Source: Micromonospora sp. C31
Lineage (GTDB): Bacteria > Actinomycetota > Actinomycetes > Mycobacteriales > Micromonosporaceae
Direction of reading: 5' to 3'
DNA length: 64,000 nt
Assembly: GCF_018070575.1 (NCBI RefSeq)
Contig: NZ_JAGPXN010000020.1
Span: 1 to 64,000, forward strand
The notes beneath the pieces are model-generated. The model saw nothing but the letters and a program-made list of their open reading frames with translations. It was not told the origin of the DNA and did no database searches. Positions 6,947 through 14,217 of the stretch are shown piece by piece (position 1 is the first letter of the stretch; the number at the start of each line of letters is the position of its first letter). The position numbers and the translations under genes were made by a program.

Positions 6947-8706
6947 CGGACGCCTCCGGCCACCAGGCCGGCGACGAGCTGGCGGCGGGCCAGGACCACC
7001 AGCAGCACCGGCAGGACCGAGGCGATGACCGAGCCGGCGGCGAGCGCCCCGCTGTTGGCCCCGAAGCCCCGGGTCTGGCCGGCGAGGAACAGCCCCAGCG
7101 GCAGCGCGCCCGGCCCGCTGAACAGCAGACCCACCACCAGGTCGTTCCACACCTGCACGAACTCCAGCACCGCGACCGCGACCACGGCCGGGCGGTTGTG
7201 CCGGGCGAGCAGCCGCAGGCTGCCCCACCAGTGCCGCCCGCCCACCCGGGCCGCCCGCACCTGCTCGGCGGGCAGGTCCGCGAACGCGTTGCGCAGCACC
7301 AGTACGGCGAACGGCACGCCCAGCGCGACGTGCACCAGCGCCAGGCCGCGTGCCGTGCCCGAGGAGAGCACCACGCCGAGCACCTCGTTGACCGGCCCCG
7401 CGATCACCTGCACCGGCACGATGCTGGCCGCCATCAGCAGCAGCCCGGTGGCCTGGGCGGGCGGCCCGGTCAGCCAGGCCAGCGGGTACGCGGCGAGCAG
7501 CGCGACGCCCAGGACCACGGCGGTGACCACGGTCGCCAGCACCAGCGTGAGACCCAGCGTGCGCCACAGCTCGGTGCCGGTCAGCAGGTCCCGGTAGGAG
7601 TCGAGGCTGGGCGGGCTCCACCACCAGCCCCGGGCCGCCGCGTCCACCGCCGAGTGCAGCGAGGTGGCGAGCAGCACCCCGAGGGGCACCAGCCAGGCGA
7701 GCGCCGCGCCGGCCACCAGCAGCCGGGTCGTCCGGCGTGGCGCCGGCGCCGCCGGCTCGGGCGCGACGGGCACCGGGTCCCGCGGCGGCGGCCACGCCTG
7801 CCGCACGAACAGCGCCGCGACCAGCATGCCGGCGACCACCGCCACCAGCCACACCACCCCGAGCGCGGCGCCCTCGCCGGTGGTGGCGCCGTTGGAGGTC
7901 TGCCAGACCCGCAGCGCCAGCACCGACGCCTCGTCGCGCACCGAGCCGGGGGTCATCACCAGGATCAGGTCGAACGTCCTGGCGGTGCCGAGCGCCGCCA
8001 GGGTGAACACCACCGCCACGGTACGCAGCAGCAGCGGTCGCCACTGCGCGTCCCAGAGCACGTCGCGACGGTTGCCGCCGTAGGCGCGCACCGCGTCGGC
8101 GAGACTGGGCGGCACCGCGTCGAGGGCGGCCCGGAACACCAGCACGGCCAGCCCGACCCACGCCCACACGAACGCCGACATCAGCGCCACCGTGACCAGG
8201 CCGGGGCCGAGCAGTTGCGGGGCGTCGGCGGCCGACCGGCCGGTCAGCGTCGCGGCGACCAGCGTGGCCAGCCCGCGCTCCGGGTCCGGGTCGTACATCA
8301 GCCGGAAGGTGACCCCGGTGACCACCAGCGGCAGCGCGGTCGGCACCACCAGGATGAGGCGGACCAGCCCACCCTCCTGCGAGCGGCGCGAGGCGGCGGC
8401 GAGCAGGTAGCCCAGCACGGTGACCACCGCCGGCACCAGCAGCGCCCAGAGCAGCGTGCGCCCCACCACGGCGCCGGTGCCCGGCGCGGCCAGCGCGGTG
8501 CGGAAGTGCGCCGCGCCCACCCACCGGCCGTCGGTGGTGACGCTGGCGTGCAGCGTACGCAGCACCGGCCACGCCACCAGCCCGCCGAGCAGCAGCAGGG
8601 CGGGCAGCAGCAGCGCCGAGGTGGCTCCGGCCGCCGGGTAGGCCCGCCCGCGCCGGGGCGGCCCGACGTCGTCGAGGACCGCCAGCTCGCCCAGGACCCG
8701 GCTCAC
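6943..8706 (-). CDS. Fused two-domain ABC transporter permease
   Basis: This 587-residue integral membrane protein joins two binding-protein-dependent permease domains that are normally separate MalF- and MalG-like proteins. The first half has a coupling-helix segment near DAVRAYGGNRRDVLW, and the second near EQVRAARVGGRHWWGSLRLL. Between them is a proline- and alanine-rich linker (PVPVAPEPAAPAPRR). About twelve hydrophobic segments are visible. The GTG at 8706 overlaps the stop of the binding-protein gene. Family knowledge suggests carbohydrate or related solute uptake, but the partner ATPase appears inactive, so transport is uncertain. Confidence 0.88.
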   Translation of the reverse strand: MSRVLGELAVLDDVGPPRRGRAYPAAGATSALLLPALLLLGGLVAWPVLRTLHASVTTDGRWVGAAHFRTALAAPGTGAVVGRTLLWALLVPAVVTVLGYLLAAASRRSQEGGLVRLILVVPTALPLVVTGVTFRLMYDPDPERGLATLVAATLTGRSAADAPQLLGPGLVTVALMSAFVWAWVGLAVLVFRAALDAVPPSLADAVRAYGGNRRDVLWDAQWRPLLLRTVAVVFTLAALGTARTFDLILVMTPGSVRDEASVLALRVWQTSNGATTGEGAALGVVWLVAVVAGMLVAALFVRQAWPPPRDPVPVAPEPAAPAPRRTTRLLVAGAALAWLVPLGVLLATSLHSAVDAAARGWWWSPPSLDSYRDLLTGTELWRTLGLTLVLATVVTAVVLGVALLAAYPLAWLTGPPAQATGLLLMAASIVPVQVIAGPVNEVLGVVLSSGTARGLALVHVALGVPFAVLVLRNAFADLPAEQVRAARVGGRHWWGSLRLLARHNRPAVVAVAVLEFVQVWNDLVVGLLFSGPGALPLGLFLAGQTRGFGANSGALAAGSVIASVLPVLLVVLARRQLVAGLVAGGVR

Positions 8707-10001
8707 CGGCCGCCACCCGCCGACCGGGCCGCCGCCGCCAGTTGCCCGACGGCCCGGCGGGTGGCCCTGCCGGCGGGGACCCCGTCGGTGACGTCGGCGA
8801 AGAAGTCCTGCATGATCCGCCAGATGCCCACCCCGTCGGAGCCGGTGAACGGGCCCGGCAGCCGGTCGGAGAGGTCGAAGCGCACCGCCCCGGCCGTACG
8901 CAGCTCGGCGGCGAGGCGGCGGCGCACGGGATCGCGGTAGTCCGCCAGCGGCACGGACACGTTGGGGGAGAGGTAGCCGCCGGCGCGCAGCCACGGCCCG
9001 AACGCGGACCCGTCGCTGAGCCAGCGCACCAGCTCCGCGCCACGCGCCGAGCCGGCGAACGCCACGGCGGCGTCCCCGCCGACGATCAGCGGACGGTCCG
9101 CCACCCGGGAGCCGGGGAACCGGAACGTCCCCGGCGGCTCGGGGCCCCGACGGAACCGGCGGCTGACGTCGTCGACGAAGTCGGCCTCGAAGAGCATCGT
9201 CGCCCGCCGGTGGTGCACCAGCTGGATGACCGAATCCTCGTACTGGGTGAGCAGGGCCCGGCGGCCGCCGCCGGGGAACGCGCCGTCGACGCTCCACAGC
9301 TCGGCGAGCCGGTCCAGCGCCGTGTGCACCGACGGGCTCCGCCAGTCGGCCTCGCCGCGGGCCAGCGCCTCGTAGTGGCCGGGCGGCGCCACGTCGGCGA
9401 GCACGTTCTCGAACCAGTCGGTGAGCACCCAGCCGTCGGCCGCGCCGACGGCCAGCGGTGCCGGGCCGTCGCCCGTACGGGCCCGCGCGCCGAGCCGTTT
9501 GGTGAGCGTCACCAGCTGGTCCCAGGTGCGCGGCGGCGTGGGGAGCATCGACGGGAAGTACCAGAACAGCGACTTGTGGGCCGCCTTCACCCAGACGCCG
9601 TAGCGGCGCCCGTCGGTGGCGCGCAGGTCGGCCATGCCGGGCGGGAGGTCGTAGCTGGGGGCCGGGCTCAGCTCGCGTAGCCAGCCGCGCCGAGCGTACT
9701 CGACGACCAGCCCCGAGCGGGGCAGGATCGCCACGTCGGGGCTGGTGCCGGCCAGTTGGCGGGCGCGCAGGAACGCGTCGATGTCGTTGCCGGCGCTGAT
9801 CACCTGCACTCCGGCGCCGTAGCCGGCCACGACCTCGCGGAAGCGGGCCAGCTCGCCGCCGCTCCACACGACCGCGACCTGGACCGTCGGCGGCCCGCCG
9901 GAGCAGCCGGCGACGGCGGTCGCGGTGGTCGTGGCGGCGGCCCGCAGCAGGGTACGGCGGCTCAGCCGCGCCACCGGCGCGGCGCGACCCGCGGGCGTCA
10001 C
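8703..10001 (-). CDS. Extracellular solute-binding lipoprotein (family 1 type)
   Basis: This 432-residue protein has a Tat-like signal (SRRTLLRAAATTT) followed by the lipobox AVAGC with Cys33 as the lipid-modified residue. The mature part resembles family 1 binding proteins of sugar ABC transporters (DVAILPRSGLVVEYARRGWL near the hinge; WDQLVTLTKRL; a C-terminal FFADVTDGVPAGRATRRAVGQL helix). The GTG at 10001 overlaps the stop of the ATPase-like gene, and its own stop overlaps the permease start. It would sit on the outer face of the membrane and deliver or sense a solute. The ligand cannot be predicted. Confidence 0.88.
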   Translation of the reverse strand: MTPAGRAAPVARLSRRTLLRAAATTTATAVAGCSGGPPTVQVAVVWSGGELARFREVVAGYGAGVQVISAGNDIDAFLRARQLAGTSPDVAILPRSGLVVEYARRGWLRELSPAPSYDLPPGMADLRATDGRRYGVWVKAAHKSLFWYFPSMLPTPPRTWDQLVTLTKRLGARARTGDGPAPLAVGAADGWVLTDWFENVLADVAPPGHYEALARGEADWRSPSVHTALDRLAELWSVDGAFPGGGRRALLTQYEDSVIQLVHHRRATMLFEADFVDDVSRRFRRGPEPPGTFRFPGSRVADRPLIVGGDAAVAFAGSARGAELVRWLSDGSAFGPWLRAGGYLSPNVSVPLADYRDPVRRRLAAELRTAGAVRFDLSDRLPGPFTGSDGVGIWRIMQDFFADVTDGVPAGRATRRAVGQLAAAARSAGGGR

Positions 10002-10606
10002 CCGCCCACCTCGGCGGCGACCGGCACGTCGGCCAGCGCGTCCGGCTCGGCGGTGCAGACCAGCACCGCCACCCCCGGCGTGTCCGGCGGGGAGAGCCGG
10101 CCGAGCAGGTCGGTCAGCCGCCCACCGTCGGCGGGCCCCGTCGGCAGGTCGACCACCAGCGCCTCGGGCAGGCAGACCACGGCCCGGGCGAGCGCCACCC
10201 GGAACCGCTGCGCCTCCGACAGCAGGTGCGGCCGCAGCCCCAGCGTCGGGGCCAGCTCCAGCCGGTCGACCACCGTCGCCGTCCACGCGTCGGCCACCTC
10301 CCGCACCCGCTCCCGACGGCGCTGGCCGTAGGCGATGTTGCGGCGCACCGTCAGGTGGGGCAGCAGCGCGCCACCGGCCGGCACGTAGGCGATGCGGCGG
10401 TGCGGCGGCGGCAGGGCGGTCACCTCCCGGGCGCCGACCAGGACCCGGCCGGTGACCGGCGCGGCCAACCCGGCCACCACCCGGGCGACGGCGGTGCCGA
10501 CGGGCGGGTCGGCCACCAGCGCGGCCGAGGCGCCCGCGGCGACCTCGAGAGTCACTGCGGCGGCGCCGGGCACTGCGACGAGCTCACACAGTCGTAACGT
10601 GGCCAT
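9998..10606 (-). CDS. ABC ATPase-like protein lacking catalytic residues
   Basis: This 202-residue protein has the overall order of an ABC nucleotide-binding domain but every catalytic position is changed. The P-loop reads ADPPVGTAV (Thr38 for Lys). The Q-loop region YVPAGGALLPHLTV lacks the Gln. The signature is LSEAQ rather than LSGGQ. Walker B VVDLPTG has Leu154 for the catalytic Glu, and the switch His is Ala186 in VCTAEPDA. The fold cues PHLTV and RVALARA remain. It is probably a pseudo-ATPase that structures or signals rather than hydrolyses ATP. GGAGGT precedes the ATG at 10606. It is the first gene of the operon and overlaps the lipoprotein gene by 4 bp. Confidence 0.8.
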   Translation of the reverse strand: MATLRLCELVAVPGAAAVTLEVAAGASAALVADPPVGTAVARVVAGLAAPVTGRVLVGAREVTALPPPHRRIAYVPAGGALLPHLTVRRNIAYGQRRRERVREVADAWTATVVDRLELAPTLGLRPHLLSEAQRFRVALARAVVCLPEALVVDLPTGPADGGRLTDLLGRLSPPDTPGVAVLVCTAEPDALADVPVAAEVGG

Positions 10607-10700
10607 CACCTCCGGTGACCGGGCGGTCGCCCCCAGGGTGGCACAACCGGGCGACACGTGGCGGCCCCGGCGGACCCTCCGCTGTGGAGTCGTGGCCGGT

Positions 10701-11714
10701 TCAGGCCGGCGCCTGCCCGCCGCCGCCGTGCCCCGAAGGGCGCGGGGCGTAGAGGGCGGCGAGGTCGGCGGCGGTGGTGGCCAGCCGTTCGCGCAGCGCG
10801 GTCGGGGTGAGCACCTCCACGTCGGCGCCGAGCCGCAGCAGGTCGCCGTGGGCGTGGGTGAGCGACTCGATCGGAATGACGGCGGTCACCCAGCCAGCGC
10901 CGTCGGGCAGCCCGGCGGTCCGGTCCACGGAGGTCGCCACCAGCTCGCTGGCGACCTCCCGGAGCCGCTCCCGGCCCCGGGGGGAGAGCCGGATCGTCGC
11001 GTCGCCGCGGTGCAGGTGGGCCCGGAAGCGCACCACGTGCTCCCGCCACCAGGAGGGCAGGTCGAACCCGGCCGGCCGGGTGAACTCCTCGTCCAGGGTG
11101 GTCAGGGACAGGATCTGGTTGACCCGGTAGGTGGCAGGACCGTCGCGCCCGGGCCGGCCGGCGACCGTGTACCACCGGCCTCCCTTGAGGACCAGCCCGT
11201 AGGGGTCCAGCACCGGGTCGACCTCCCCGGTCCAGCTGCGGTAGCGCACGGCGATCCGGCGTTGCCGCCAGACCGCCTCGGCCACCTCGGCGAGGTGCGG
11301 TGAGGCGTCGCCGTCCGCGTACCAGTTGGGGGTGTCCAGGTGGAAGCGTTCCTGGACGCGGGCGGCCCGGTCGGCCAGCTCGGGCGGCAGCGCGGCGTGC
11401 AGCTTGAGCTGGAGCGTGGCGACCGCCGCCCCGTAGCCCAGCTCGGCGGCGGGACCGGGCAGCCCGGCGAGGAAGAGCCGCTCCGCCTCCTGCGCGGTCA
11501 GCCCGGTCAGCCTCGTCCGCCAGCCGTCGACGAGCTGGTAGCCGCCGGCGTGACCGGCCTCGCCGTAGAGCGGGATGCCGGCCGCGTGCAGCGACTCGAC
11601 GTCGCGGTAGACGGTGCGGGTGGAGACCTCCAGCCGCTCGGCGAGCTGTGCGGCGGTCATCCGTCCGTGGGCCTGGAGCAGCATCAGCAGGGAGAGCAGT
11701 CGACTGGCCCGCAC
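10701..11714 (-). CDS. HTH-WYL transcriptional regulator (YafY/PafC-like)
   Basis: This 337-residue regulator has an N-terminal winged HTH (SRLLSLLMLLQAHGRMTAAQLAERLEVSTRTVYRDVESL) and a WYL-type ligand domain from about 135 (IAVRYRSWTGEVDPVLDPYGLVLKGGRWYTVA), followed by a C-terminal extension. WYL domains are thought to bind nucleic acid or small ligands. It is divergent from the 159-residue gene at 11759, with a perfect inverted repeat in the 44-bp gap, so it probably represses or activates that gene and itself. The start is GTG at 11714, with GGAG close upstream. Confidence 0.9.
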   Translation of the reverse strand: MRASRLLSLLMLLQAHGRMTAAQLAERLEVSTRTVYRDVESLHAAGIPLYGEAGHAGGYQLVDGWRTRLTGLTAQEAERLFLAGLPGPAAELGYGAAVATLQLKLHAALPPELADRAARVQERFHLDTPNWYADGDASPHLAEVAEAVWRQRRIAVRYRSWTGEVDPVLDPYGLVLKGGRWYTVAGRPGRDGPATYRVNQILSLTTLDEEFTRPAGFDLPSWWREHVVRFRAHLHRGDATIRLSPRGRERLREVASELVATSVDRTAGLPDGAGWVTAVIPIESLTHAHGDLLRLGADVEVLTPTALRERLATTAADLAALYAPRPSGHGGGGQAPA

Positions 11715-11718
11715 TCCA

Positions 11719-11735
11719 CTGACAGTAGTTGTCAG
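11719..11735. promoter_or_regulatory. Inverted repeat operator of the WYL regulator
   Basis: CTGACA-GTAGT-TGTCAG is a perfect 6-bp inverted repeat with a 5-bp spacer, lying 4 bp upstream of the regulator start and 24 bp before the divergent gene. The position suggests shared control of both genes. A TACCGT box at 11747-11752, 6 bp before the ATG at 11759, could be the -10 of a leaderless transcript. Confidence 0.6.
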
Positions 11736-11758
11736 GGGAGTGTCCGTACCGTCCCGGC

Positions 11759-12238
11759 ATGGCTTTTCGCGACAAGGAACTTCGGGTGCCCGGACCTGTG
11801 ACGGTCGCCGGCCGCCAGCTCAAGCGCTACCACGTCGACCAGCCGGGCTGCCGGATCTCCCCGGCGGTGCACCGGGCCGCGTATGCGGTGCTGCCCCGCC
11901 TGCTGCCCACGCGCGACGGCGACGACACGCCGTCGGCCGGCTGGGTGGTGCTGCACCGGGGTGCCGACACGGGGGCGTACCTGGTGGCGTACAGCTGGGT
12001 CTGGGACAACGTGGTGGAGGTGCGGATCGCGGCGGCCGGCCAGCCCGCCGTGAGCTGCCCGGACGACGACCCGACGCACTTCGTGGACCTGGCGCGCCCC
12101 TGGGCGGGCTGCGTCTGGGAACTGGGGGTGCTGGAACACGAGCGGGCCGCCTGGGTCCGGCACGTGTTGGCGCCGCAGCGTCCGGACCTGGCCGGCTGGC
12201 TCGCCGACAGCCACGCCGAAGGGCCGGTGGGGCGCTGA
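11759..12238 (+). CDS. Conserved hypothetical protein next to WYL regulator
   Basis: This 159-residue soluble protein is of unknown function. It has a mixed alpha/beta pattern with several aromatic strands (GWVVLHRGADTGAYLVAYSWVWDNVVEVRI) and a C-terminal helix (ELGVLEHERAAWVRHVL). Proteins of this kind commonly sit beside WYL-family regulators in actinomycetes and are probably their main target; this is association only. The ATG at 11759 has no ribosome site and probably begins a leaderless mRNA. Confidence 0.75.
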   Translation: MAFRDKELRVPGPVTVAGRQLKRYHVDQPGCRISPAVHRAAYAVLPRLLPTRDGDDTPSAGWVVLHRGADTGAYLVAYSWVWDNVVEVRIAAAGQPAVSCPDDDPTHFVDLARPWAGCVWELGVLEHERAAWVRHVLAPQRPDLAGWLADSHAEGPVGR

Positions 12239-12367
12239 CGGGCGACTTCGACCTCCTCGCCGACGACGTGGCCGAGCCACGCCCGGTGCGGTGCCGGAGA
12301 CCAACCGGGTGATGGAGTCCGCCAGGACGTCGACTGGCTGACCGGTGCCACCGGCGGGGTGCGCAGT

Positions 12368-12673
12368 TCAGCCGGCCTGGCGCGGCGGCAGCCCGAGTCG
12401 CCGGCACGCCTCGCGGTACATCCGTACCACCTCCTGCCGGACCTGGGCGCGTTCGGTCAGCCGGTGGGCGAACGGCACCCGCACCGGAACCTCGACGTCG
12501 TCGACGGCGACGGCGAACTCCATGCCCTCGGCGTCCAGCCCGGTGGCCCGGGCCCGGGTGGCCGCGGGGTGACCGCCGAGCGCGCGGCAGATGAGTAGCG
12601 AGTCCTCGGCGTGGTCGTCGTTCATGTGCCGGCAGACGGCGGCGACCACGTCGGCGCCGAACGGGGCGCTCAC
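12368..12673 (-). CDS. DUF2470 domain protein (heme-handling partner)
   Basis: This 101-residue protein carries a DUF2470 domain, with the typical MNDDHAEDSLLICRAL segment followed by DAEGMEFAV. The same domain forms the C-terminal part of HugZ-type heme oxygenases and some heme-utilisation proteins. The GTG at 12673 overlaps the stop of the heme oxygenase gene by 4 bp, so the two proteins are made together and probably act on the same substrate. Confidence 0.85.
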   Translation of the reverse strand: MSAPFGADVVAAVCRHMNDDHAEDSLLICRALGGHPAATRARATGLDAEGMEFAVAVDDVEVPVRVPFAHRLTERAQVRQEVVRMYREACRRLGLPPRQAG

Positions 12674-13341
12674 GCCGCCGCCTCGGCGTCGGTGGCCGGC
12701 GCGAGGTGCGACAGGGCGGCGAGGACCTCGGTGTTGTGCCGGTACGCCACGAGCACCTCGGCCCGCAGCGCGGCCCGTCCCGCCTCGTCGAGCGGGAGGT
12801 CGTCCAGCCTGGCCCGGTAGGCGTCCTTGTACGCCTTCGGGCTCGGGATCCGGTCGAACCGGTAGAACGCCGCCCCGGCGTCCCCGGTCAGCCCGTAGTG
12901 CCGGGCGAGCGACCGTCCGATGTGCAGGCCACCGGAGAGGTCGCCGAGGTAGCGGGTGTAGTGGTGGGCGATGAACCGCTCCGGTGAGCCGGCACGGACC
13001 GCGCCGAGGCGCCCGGCGTAGCCGGCCGTCGCCGGGGTCGGCTCGATCCGCCGGCGCCAGTCGGGACCGAGCAGGAACTCCAGGTCCGCGGCGAGGGCGG
13101 GCAACCGGGTCAGCGCGTCGTCGACGAACGGACCGGCGAGCGGGTCGTGGCGCATCGCCTCGGCGGCGCCCTCCAGCGCCTCGTAGATCACGTGGTGCTG
13201 CATCACGAGCGCGGCGTAGGCGTCGCGGTCCAGGTCGCCCGCGACCAGTGCGGAGACGTACCGCTGGGACTCCGCGCCCTGGTGGGCCTCCTTGCTGGCG
13301 GCCCGTAGTTCGGCCGAGAACGGGGTGCTGGTCGCGCTCAT
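12670..13341 (-). CDS. hmuO: Biliverdin-producing heme oxygenase
   Basis: This 223-residue all-helical protein belongs to the classical heme oxygenase family, which opens heme to biliverdin, CO and ferrous iron. Seen in the sequence: the proximal histidine segment KEAHQGAESQRYV near the N-terminus, and the distal-helix signature YTRYLGDLSGGLHIGRSLARHYG (glycine-rich bend over the heme). Length fits the family. GGAGGAGAC precedes the ATG at 13341. It is co-transcribed with the DUF2470 gene. Its expected role is iron recovery from heme in the cytoplasm. No heme uptake genes are visible nearby. Confidence 0.93.
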   Translation of the reverse strand: MSATSTPFSAELRAASKEAHQGAESQRYVSALVAGDLDRDAYAALVMQHHVIYEALEGAAEAMRHDPLAGPFVDDALTRLPALAADLEFLLGPDWRRRIEPTPATAGYAGRLGAVRAGSPERFIAHHYTRYLGDLSGGLHIGRSLARHYGLTGDAGAAFYRFDRIPSPKAYKDAYRARLDDLPLDEAGRAALRAEVLVAYRHNTEVLAALSHLAPATDAEAAA

Positions 13342-13443
13342 GTCTCCTCCAGGGTGACGGGAGGCCGGGCCGGGTCGCCGCCGTCGGGGAACGATCAACG
13401 GTAGCCGGGTGCGGGGTCCGGCACGACCTCGGGCCCCGGCGGC

Positions 13444-14106
13444 TCAGGCCGGTGGGGGAGGGGTGCCGCGGTAGATCGCCGCCAGCCAGACGTCGCGCAG
13501 CACGTCGACCACGTCGCCCTCGGCCACCGCCGGCCCGTCGCCGGCGAACGTGGCGTACCAGACGCGCTCGTTCATCGAGTTGAGCGCGATGGCGAGGTCA
13601 CGGGCCGCCACGCCCCCGGGGGCCGCCCCGCGCCGCCGTTCGGCCTCGATCGCGGTCTCGATCGCGTGCACCCAGCGCTCCAGCACGGCCGCCCACAGCC
13701 GGCGCACCTCGGCGTTGGTGCCGCGCACCTGCGCGCAGGCCAGCACCACCGAGCGGTGTGCGCCGAACGTCTCGTGGAACCGGTGGATCAGCTCCCGCCA
13801 GCGCGCCGGCGGATCCTCGGCCAGCCGCTCCAGCACGTCCCCGGCGGCGGCGTCGGCCTCCTCGATGACCCGGTCGAGCAGCGTCAGCAACACCGCGTCC
13901 TTGGCCGGGAAGTAGAAGTAGAAGGTGGGCCGGGAGATGCCCGCGCCGCGCGCCAGGTCGTCGATGGAGATGTCGGCGAAGGCCCGCTGCCGCAGCAGCC
14001 GCTCGGCGGTGGCCAGGATGGCCAGCTCCCGTTCGTCACCGGTGGAGCGCGCCGCGCGCCGTCCACGCCCGGTGGCGCTCCCGCTGGCCGTACGGGCGGG
14101 TGTCAT
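13444..14106 (-). CDS. ethR: TetR-family repressor, EthR-like
   Basis: This 220-residue protein has an N-terminal TetR HTH (ADISIDDLARGAGISRPTFYFYFPAKDAVLLTLLD) and a helical ligand domain with the pattern of EthR (WRELIHRFHETFGAHRSVVLACAQ). EthR represses the Baeyer-Villiger monooxygenase gene ethA in mycobacteria. Here the gene is divergent from an EthA-like monooxygenase, with a long perfect palindrome between them, which is the same arrangement. The ATG at 14106 is used. The symbol is by similarity of sequence and context. Confidence 0.85.
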   Translation of the reverse strand: MTPARTASGSATGRGRRAARSTGDERELAILATAERLLRQRAFADISIDDLARGAGISRPTFYFYFPAKDAVLLTLLDRVIEEADAAAGDVLERLAEDPPARWRELIHRFHETFGAHRSVVLACAQVRGTNAEVRRLWAAVLERWVHAIETAIEAERRRGAAPGGVAARDLAIALNSMNERVWYATFAGDGPAVAEGDVVDVLRDVWLAAIYRGTPPPPA

Positions 14107-14127
14107 GCCCGGTGACTCTACACCTGA

Positions 14128-14163
14128 TCAACACCCTGTCGATCGTAGTCGACAGGGTGTTGA
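14128..14163. promoter_or_regulatory. EthR-like operator, 36-bp palindrome
   Basis: Two perfect 15-bp arms (TCAACACCCTGTCGA and its complement) flank a 6-bp centre. The site lies 22 bp upstream of the TetR start and overlaps the -35 element of the monooxygenase promoter, so it should repress both divergent transcripts. The length recalls EthR, which binds a long operator as several dimers. Confidence 0.85.
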
Positions 14164-14189
14164 CGCGCCTCGACGGCCGTGGCTAGTGT
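14160..14189 (+). promoter_or_regulatory. Promoter of the monooxygenase operon
   Basis: TTGACG (14160-14165) and TAGTGT (14184-14189) are separated by 18 bp and lie 28 bp upstream of the ATG. The -35 element is inside the right arm of the palindrome at 14128-14163, which explains repression by the divergent TetR protein. Confidence 0.6.
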
Positions 14190-14217
14190 CCGGTCACACC
14201 GGCGGACGGGAGACGAG

